Positions 56,836-64,000 of a stretch of DNA of 64,000 nt are shown here, one piece after another (position 1 is the stretch's first letter; every line of letters begins with the position of its first letter). A program made the translations under genes and the position numbers. The stretch covers positions 38,910,878 to 38,974,877 of the forward strand of contig OY288243.1 in assembly GCA_958450325.1 (NCBI GenBank), read 5' to 3'. The notes under the pieces are model-generated. The model was given only the letters and a program-made list of their open reading frames with translations. It ran no database searches and was not told the origin of the DNA. Origin of the DNA: Agrostemma githago (lineage: Eukaryota; Streptophyta; Magnoliopsida; Caryophyllales; Caryophyllaceae).

Positions 56836-57044
56836 TTTTCATACGTCTTCAAAATTTAATTTCCTTTTCACACGTCTTCAAAATTTAATTTTCTTGTCAC
56901 ATGTCTTCAAGATTTAATTTTCTTTTCATATGTTTTCAAAATTCGATTATCTTTTCACATGTCTTCAAAATTGGATTTTCTTCCTTCACATATTTTCAAA
57001 GGTTTGATTTCCTCCCGCATATACCTTCAAACATTGCATCTTTA
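56836..57044 (+). repeat. 30-bp tandem repeats, unit 3
   Basis: Same repeat tract at +14684. Confidence 0.8.
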
Positions 57045-57086
57045 CCATCTTTCATCAGCTTTTTCAACCAAAACTGGTGACCAATC

Positions 57087-57232
57087 TGGTGGAGTGTATA
57101 ATTTCTATAGAAGGCGTGCGTCTTGTGCTGAGTGCCTACAACCAGGGCAATACAAGTCCCCTGCGTCACTCAGCACCCACGCAAAGCGTGGCACCTCTGA
57201 CTGAGTGGGCAAAACAAGACCCCAGGCCACCA
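57087..57232. other. Conserved inverted-repeat block, unit 3
   Basis: Same arms as unit 1. Confidence 0.7.
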
Positions 57233-57443
57233 ATTATCAAAGGTCGACCATACAAACATAAGGCATGCATACAACAGAAGGTAGTTAGACAAAACTACAA
57301 CAAACGATTACAATCAAACGTAAACAACCACGATCAAAAGCAAACGATTACGATCTTCTGTTAAGGCACGAAGTGCCACAAAATACTAACACACTTCGCT
57401 CCCCTGAGCAAAGGTGAAGTCATTACAGAATTTTTTGCAAACA

Positions 57444-58239
57444 CTAACAAATCGGAAGTTCATGCCATGCAGGATTCACAAGCCGAAAATAAAGGAGGAG
57501 TAACATCACTCCAGCAGAACTTGGTCCACAGCCTGGACATTCTTTACTGGTGGAGGCGGAACTGTAGCAGATTCTCCTGCAGAAACCTGGGTCTCTGATG
57601 AACAGCAACAGAATATCCCCCGGGGTTATCAACGACATCCTGCTGGTCCACGCTCTCTTGCCCATCCGCCTTCTGATCAGCAATGAGAAATCAGCGGACT
57701 CCATCAGATCCTCCGCCTCCACATCAGAAAGAGCATCCAGGTCAGGCGCCACAGGAAATTTCTCATCCAGTCACTTCTTCTCTACAACCAGATTCCTCCG
57801 CCAACAATCTGCGAACCAAGTCCAACTCCTTCAGAGAACCGTCTTCTAGCACAGACCTGGGACCAGGAAGTAGCATATGATCCAGGAAATCCAGGAAAGT
57901 CATATCCTCTGCAGACTTACCAAAGCCTTTTGGAAATTTGAGCACCACTTCAGCAGAAACCTCATCAACGGATCTGGGGGCAGAATAAGAGGCAGACTTA
58001 GAAAGGTCTGCCACCAGAGGTCCACTCTCTGCAGGAGTAATTTCTAAGAGATGGGACGAGTTACGACTTCTCCTAGAACCAGCAAAGCCAGCAGAAACAG
58101 AACTAACTTTCCTTTTGAAGACCACTCTAGTAGCAACGGCCCGCCTTCTAGCAGCTACTTGCTCTGGAGACACACGAGGTTTAGCGGATCCTGAAGGAGG
58201 GAGCAAGCGAAAATGAGTACCAGGAGAGATTGAGGTCAA
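57444..58239 (-). pseudogene. Decayed antisense gene, array D unit 3
   Basis: Same remnant as unit 1 with a few substitutions. Confidence 0.7.
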
Positions 58240-58469
58240 GTAAACCTAGCCAAGCATAAACGTATCTGCCAGACTTTTCTTTTTTCTCCCTCTGGGGGAG
58301 AAGGGGAAGGACCACTTGTGGAAGAATAGAGTGAATTGTGGAGTGTCATCATCTTCGGGTTTAGGACGAATGGTCGGATCAAAGAATCAATCATCATGCA
58401 AACCGACTACGATCCAAGCGAATTGAAATTCCCGCCTAAGATGAGCTTAGTCGGAAATTTGGGGGCATT

Positions 58470-59347
58470 TGTTTGGGATAAAAATCCGCATCCTCAGAGC
58501 ACGACGTGACATATTACAAATGAATGGTCAAAGGTCGGAAGGTCGAAAGGTCAAAAGGTCAAAAGACGAGAGTCGATAGTCAAAGTCAAGAAGTCAGAAA
58601 ATCAAAAAGGGAAAAATCACGAAGTAATACTCGAAAAGTCCAAAGTCGTAAAAGTCAAGGATTCGATACGAAGAAAGTCAACCAATCAACAAAGTAAAAC
58701 CCAACAGTAGCATTGGGCCGGAGAGCATCCAAGCCCCGAAATGGGCCGAAGACAGCCAACTACTCAAAGTAACCCTAACCCAAGTACAAGACCTAGTCAA
58801 ATAACCAACCCCCTAGATTCCAGGGTAGTGCCATCAGAGCAGGAGAGAAATCAGGAGAAGAGGAATGCAACGGCTAGGAAGAAAAGGTCAAGGGCAATAA
58901 AAGAGGAATGAATGCAAAGATTATGGACAATTAAGGAGGATAACGGTCCCAAGCTCAATAACAGTATAAAAGGCAAGAGGAAGGTCATTCAACACACATT
59001 CGACCTTACTCAACTCATCCTCAACGAATCATCATCCAAACACACCCAAGCATACATCACGATAAACACTCACAATCAATTTTAATCACAACCATAGCAA
59101 TATTACTTGTATTTATATTCCTTTTCTTCACTATTTCCCGTTCATAGTAGAATATTGGCGGGATTCCGACTCCCCCCGCGGTTTTTCCCACATCGGGTTT
59201 CCGCGTCACCAAAACTTTGTGTCATTTTCTCTATTTCGTTGTTCTCCGTTTAATAGGTTCGATATCGCTTAGACAACCCGTAATTATAGGACGATCGCTT
59301 TAACCCGTAATCTAAATCATAGATCCGGTAAATTTTTTACCAAAACA
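58470..59347 (+). repeat. Array D LTR 4
   Basis: Terminal LTR, followed by AGCTT. It differs from LTRs 1-3 at the sites equivalent to 36976 and 37207. TATA box at 58965. Confidence 0.95.
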
Positions 59348-59352
59348 AGCTT

Positions 59353-59547
59353 CAAGTGAAGTTTATCAAGGTTCCGTAAAAATTAAGAATTGGCAAAAAA
59401 AAGTTATGTCAGGGAATAAACTTGCAATTTTTTTAGAAATATGCAGGAAATATTAAGATGACAGCAAAAAAAACAAAACAAGAAATGAAATAAGGCCTTA
59501 AGAAGCAAAAAGAAGAAACAAAATAAGCAATTGGTCTGATTGTTTAG
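59353..59547. other. Intergenic DNA between array D and element E
   Basis: 195 bases of A-rich target DNA with no feature. Its last five bases, TTTAG, would be the left target duplication of element E. Confidence 0.6.
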
Positions 59548-60264
59548 TGTTTGGGATAAATTCCGCACCCTCAAGAAATGACGTGAAATACTTACGGTCA
59601 AAAAGTCAAAAGATCATACACGAAGAAACTACGGAATAATATCCGAAAGTCAAAGTCGAAGTCGTAAAAGTCAGGAAATCCGATACAAGAAAAAGCCAGC
59701 GAAGAGAATAAGGTCGGTATTGGTGTTGGGCCAACTAGCAGCCGAGTCCAGAAGTGGGCCGAAGATAGTCCAGCACTAAAAGAAACCCTACCCCAAGCCA
59801 TGGGCTGGGTCAACCAACAACTCCCTAAATTTTAGGAGCAGTTCCACCAGAGGAGGAGAATAGTCAGGAGAAAAGGAAGGGAGAAGTTATAGACAACGGC
59901 TAAGGGGAAGAAGGATAGATATAAGGGCAACGACAACAACGCAAGGATCGGTCAACTCATCTTTAGCATACTTCAACTCCACATCACAAAGCATACTAAC
60001 AAAAACTTAGCCTCCGATAATCCAAAGTCGACATTTGTATTCTTTATTCTTCCATTTCATCCATAGTTTATACTTTGGCGGGATTCTGACTCCCCCCGCG
60101 GTTTTTCCCACATTGGGTTTCCGCGTCACCAATTCTTGTGTCTCTTTGTTTTCTTTCTGTATTTTCGCATTCGTAGATTCAATTCGTCTATTAATTCATA
60201 GGAGTTAGTCTGATCGTTTTAACCCACAACTCGAATCTAAACCCGGTAAATTTTTACCAAAACA
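59548..60264 (+). repeat. Element E 5' LTR (717 bp)
   Basis: TGTTTGGG...CCAAAACA. TATAAG at 59920 is a weak TATA box. Stem-loop arms are at 60097-60101 and 60121-60125. Outside the first 20 bases, the stem-loop block and the last 50 bases it shows little similarity to the D LTR. Confidence 0.93.
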
Positions 60265-60267
60265 ATT

Positions 60268-60285
60268 TGGCGCCCACCGTGGGGC
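60268..60285 (+). other. Element E primer-binding site
   Basis: TGGCGCCCACCGTGGGGC, three bases after the LTR. Confidence 0.8.
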
Positions 60286-60337
60286 TAAGTGATCGTTTGC
60301 TAGCCAAATCACGCAGCAAAGCAACTTACGTGTCAAC

Positions 60338-63088
60338 ATGTCTGGATCCAGCCAAAATCTTGCCAACAGTCAAAACGCTTCCACTCAGTCTGCTGGACGA
60401 ACACCTTCCTCAGGAACGACCGGACCGCTCGTCACATCATCCACCCAGGCGACTCCAGTTAGCCAGGTGGCGGGGCATACGCTGAGCGCCTCGAAACCAC
60501 CCCAAGGGTCCTCAACATCAAAGACGTTCAACCCTTTCGTAGCCAGTGGAGAGGGGGCACCATCTAGGGCGGCGGCTCATGGAGGGTTATTCGGGGACGC
60601 TTCCAGAGCTCCGATAGCACCAGATCCCATGATGGAGATACTCCAGGGGATCAACACTTTGCGTCAGGCGGTGAAGACCCTGCAGAAGGACAACCGGGAC
60701 ATCAAGGCTCAGATGAAGGCGGCATCAAAACTACCACCTGTACCAGTCCAGTCATCACCCGAGATCCTGTTCACGACGCCTGAGGAAACGCCAAGCTCCC
60801 ACAGAGAGTCTGTCACCAGTGGGCAAATTTCCAAGTCATTTCCTCAGGAATTGGTCACCAGACTGGATTTAGAGTTGGCACCACCTAGTCAGGCCATGAT
60901 ACCCAGAGGACTGGGCTACCTGACTCATGGCCCTACCCCTGGCGGACCCTACCCTACAGGTAATCCTTTCTTTAGCCTTGAAAACCGGGAAGCTAATCCG
61001 TTGTCCCTTGCAGGTACCTCCGTTCACCAGGCATCAGGATGGCAGCCAGTAAGTTCGCCAGGAGTGCACACCCCAGCCAACAACTGACTCCCACCAGATC
61101 TGGGAAGAGCACCTACCCCCAGTCAGCAAACATCCGGATGGCAGCCGAGAGTAACAGTCAACCCCATGGTCGCTAGCCCTTACCCTAAAGCGGCCTGGCC
61201 GTCCCAGAACTCACCTCAGATGGCATCAGAATGGCGGCTTGAGCCTGCGGTGACTATGTCTCTTCCGCCTCCACCCCCGAGCAGTCGCCACCTTGGAGGG
61301 CCTCAAGCAGGGAGTACCCCTTTCAGTTTCTTCCCACCTGCCCCTAACCCTCTTGCAGGAACAAACAGTGCTGCAGATCAGCAGCACCAAGAACTGAAGG
61401 AGTTGAGGGACCTGATCAGCAAAATCCCTGGAATGCCACGCCCCCTGGAGAGAGCAGTCAGAGACAGCTATGCAGACTCGCCCTTCACTGACGACCTGGC
61501 TTGCGTTGTTGTGCCCAAAGGTTTTGTGCCACCAGCCATGACACTCTATGATGGCACTGCAGACCCCCTAGACCACATCAACCAGTACAAGCAGAAAATG
61601 ATGGTGGTAACCGCCACAGGGCGTCTGAAGGAAGCCTCCATGTGCAAAGGGTTTGGTTCCACCCTCTCAGGGGCAGCCCTCCACTGGTTCGTTGGTCTGC
61701 CAAACAGAAGTATCACCTCCTTTGCCGATCTGGTCAATGCCTTCAACCAACAGTTCGCCAGCAGCAGAAAGCCAGAAAAACAGACTAGCGATCTATACCG
61801 GGTGGTGCAGAAATTCGAGGAGTCTACGCGAGATTTCCTCAACAGATTCAACAGGGAGAAAGTGACTATTCCCAGATGCGACGTAGCCACCGCCATAGAA
61901 GCCTTCCGTCAAGGGCTCCTCCAGGATTCGGATCTTTACAAAGATCTCACCAAATATCCATGCGCTACATTCGAAGATGTGCAAATCAAAGCAATGGCAG
62001 CCATCAGATTGGAGGAAGATTCGGGCCCCAGAAGGGCTACATATGGTTCTGAGCATGTCTCCAGAAAGGCGCCAGCAGAGAAGAGAGGCGAAAGATCCAA
62101 GCCCTACGACAGAAATGTGCACAAGATCTCTGAAGAAAAAGATTGGAAGGTGAGCCCAGCAGTCCCACCCAAAATAAGCGAGTACGGGTTCTCTACCAAC
62201 CTTGCTGGTCTACTCAGGGCCCTAAAGGAATTGGGGCGCAAAGTCATGTGGCCCAGGAGACAGGAGTATGCCAACGACCTACGAGACGCCAGCAAGAGGT
62301 GTGAGTTCCATGATGACATCGGGCACAACACCAAAGAATGTGTCCTCCTCAGAAAGGAAGTGAAGTTCCATTACGATCAGGGAAACCTGAATCACCTGGT
62401 ATCCAGAAGTTCCAGCAGGATAAATGCGGCAGACCAAGTGTTGCCCTCACCTCCTTCACTCTGCACCAGAATTGTCAATGTAATCACAGGAGGATCTGAA
62501 TTGTGTGGCCTAACTTATTCGGCAGCCAAAAGGCACGCTTACCAATCTAGAGGAGACAGACCAGAGTACTCCTGCAGAATCAGCTGTCCAGACCTTCCAG
62601 CCGTCACCTTTGATGAATCGGATGCGGAACCCTCCCCAGAGTCTCACCACGATGCCCTAATCATCACGCTCTCCATAGGGAACTGCACCGTGAAGAAAAT
62701 ACTGGTGGACACCGGAAGCTCTGTCAACCTTATCATGTTAGAGACTTTGCAGAACATGGGGTTCAGCGAGGAGGACCTGAGCAAAAAAGCGGTCCCCCTC
62801 ATAGGCTTTAGTGGGGAAACCAAATACTCCCTGGGAGAGATTACGATTCCCACCTATGCTGGAGGAGTAAACGAGCAAGTACGGTATTTGGTCATTGACG
62901 GTCCTTCCACTTACAACGTGATCTTAGGAAGACCGTGGATACATGAGATGAAGGCCATCACATCCACCTACCACCAATGCCTGAAGTTCCCCACGCCTTG
63001 GGGAGTGCAGAAGATCAGCGGTGACCAGAGGGAGGCCAAAGACTGCTACAGAGTGGCGCTGAAGAAGACGGAAAGTCCTCCAGCATAG
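60338..63088 (+). pseudogene. Element E gag-protease with one nonsense codon
   Basis: ATG at 60338 (MSGSSQN). A single in-frame TGA at 61085-61087 lies in the variable proline-rich region; the frame then stays open to the TAG at 63086. Gag core begins near residue 396 (PPAMTLYDGTADPLDH), the CHHC knuckle (CEFHDDIGHNTKEC) lies near 654 and the retropepsin LVDTGSS near 789. Apart from the TGA the protein looks complete. Confidence 0.9.
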
Positions 63089-63094
63089 CAACTA
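63086..63094 (+). promoter_or_regulatory. Leaky stop UAG-CAA-CUA (element E)
   Basis: TAGCAACTA. It differs from B and C by T to C in the first YYA base, which keeps both the consensus and the encoded Leu. Confidence 0.75.
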
Positions 63095-64000
63095 CAGAGC
63101 CTTCACCTACCACTGCAAGAGTATCTCGAGCCCCCTCAGGCGGAGATAGATGAAGTCAACCTAGACAAACAACACCCAGAACGAAAAGTGGTGATCGGAT
63201 CAGAATGCACAGGTAATACCCAACAAAACCTTATTGAATTATTAAAAACTAACATTGATTGTTTTGCTTGGTCCCATGATGATATGGTAGGAATAGATCC
63301 GAGTATCATAACCCACAGGTTAAGCGTGGACCCGAGCTACAAACCAATCCAGCAGAAAAGAAGGAAGTTTGCTCCAGAGAGGAATCAAGTTATCAATCAG
63401 GAGGTGGATAACCTGTTGGCTGCTGGTAAAATCAGGGAGGTAAAGTACCCAGAGTGGTTGTCCAACGTGGTGGTAGTTCCAAAGAAGAATGGCTAGTGGA
63501 GAGTGTGCGTTGACTTCACCGATTTAAACAAGGCATGCCCAAAAGACCCCTTTCCTCTGCCGCACATAGACGCCATGGTGGACGCCACAGCAGGCCATGA
63601 AATGCTGACTTTCCTTGATGCATGGAGCGGATACAACCAAATCAAGATGCATCCAGCAGATCAGGAGAAAACCGCCTTCAGGTCTGAGAGAGGTATCTAT
63701 TGCTACAATGTTATGCCTTTTGGTCTGAAAAATGCAGGATCCACCTACCAGAGGCTGGTTAACATGATGTTCAAGAAGTAAATTGGTGATACCATGGAGG
63801 TGTATATTGATGACATGGTCGTCAAGTCCAAGCAAGCCTCACAGCACACGGCACATCTGGAAGACGCCTTCAACACCCTGAGGGAGTACAAGATGAAGTT
63901 GAATCCTTCCAAGTGCACGTTTGGGGTATCCTGTGGAAAATTCCTGGGGTACATGGTCACCCAAAGGGGAATCGAAGCTAGTACAGAGCAGATCAAAGCC
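63089..64000 (+). pseudogene. Element E pol, 5' part, with two nonsense codons
   Basis: In frame after the leaky UAG. RT motifs FPLPHIDAM and YIDD (near 63803) are present. TAG at 63494 (Lys in relatives) and TAA at 63779 (CAG in B and C) stop translation before the YIDD box. The rest lies outside the window. Confidence 0.9.

Larger units (their letters stand above)
36444..59347 (+). mobile_element. Array D: three tandem non-autonomous Tat units sharing four LTRs
   Basis: LTRs at 36444, 43786, 51128 and 58470 (878 bp each) alternate with three internal regions of 6464 bp; every step is exactly 7342 bp. AGCTT occurs directly before the first LTR (36439-36443) and directly after the last (59348-59352) but not at inner junctions, so the array behaves as one insertion that was amplified. 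The first LTR begins TATTTGGG, the others TGTTTGGG. Each unit has PBS, gag, a deleted pol, a 30-bp repeat tract, the inverted-repeat block, antisense-gene debris and a PPT (GGGGGCATT). Units differ from each other by only a handful of substitutions. Confidence 0.95.
59548..64000 (+). mobile_element. Element E: Tat-lineage LTR retrotransposon, 5' part
   Basis: 5' LTR, PBS, gag-PR, leaky UAG and the start of pol, running off the right edge. Proteins resemble B, C and D but are the most diverged of the four, and the LTR is the shortest (717 bp). Confidence 0.95.

Noticed and set aside
36444..59347. Array D as a plain assembly duplication
   Set aside because: Each unit and each LTR has its own substitutions and the LTRs show ordered mosaics, which a mechanical duplication would not give. 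It is not fully excluded without long reads.

Overview
The window is repeat-rich DNA from a flowering plant nucleus. It holds no recognisable ordinary host gene. Almost all of it is Ty3/gypsy LTR retrotransposon of the Tat lineage, identified by gag-PR-RT-RNaseH followed by a second, archaeal-type RNase H and then integrase without a chromodomain. Short stretches of older intergenic DNA carry Tourist-like and Stowaway-like MITEs. The plant species cannot be named from the sequence alone.

Layout. (1) 1-14111: element A, minus strand, with 2.06 kb LTRs (the left one cut by the window edge). It has one 2115-codon gag-pol ORF and, between pol and the 3' LTR, an oppositely oriented two-exon gene with its own TATA box, intron and poly(A) signal. 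A sits inside the gag gene of element B. (2) 14112-21734: the remainder of element B, plus strand (gag-PR, pol, 3' LTR). (3) 21735-24643: intergenic DNA with three MITEs. (4) 24644-35352: element C, complete, plus strand, 820 bp LTRs, 5-bp target duplication AGTAC. It carries an antisense four-exon gene resembling the 'putative gypsy type transposon' family plus a coiled coil. (5) 35353-36443: intergenic DNA with a candidate MITE. (6) 36444-59347: array D, LTR-internal-LTR-internal-LTR-internal-LTR, with an exact 7342 bp period and one AGCTT duplication around the whole array. All three internal units share the same deletions in protease, RT, RNase H and integrase. (7) 59348-59547: intergenic DNA. 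(8) 59548-64000: the 5' part of element E, plus strand, running off the window.

B, C, D and E are one family with similar proteins but strongly diverged LTRs. Within the family three signals recur. First, gag-PR and pol are in one frame separated by a single UAG in the tobamovirus-type leaky context UAG-CAA-YYA, and the codons after it change only synonymously between B and E. Second, a 144-146 nt block after pol has nested inverted repeats with a compensatory base-pair change. Third, a GC-rich stem-loop block lies in all the otherwise dissimilar LTRs. The antisense gene, nearly complete in C, is decayed in B and D.

How the parts work together: gag, protease, RT, RNase H and integrase would make the particle, copy the RNA and integrate it. 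The LTRs supply promoter and poly(A) functions, and the PBS and PPT prime the two DNA strands. Only A has a fully open gag-pol. C is close (four nonsense codons). B, D and E are inactive by nonsense codons, deletions or loss of catalytic aspartates. All positions and comparisons were read by eye from the window; no database search was possible.
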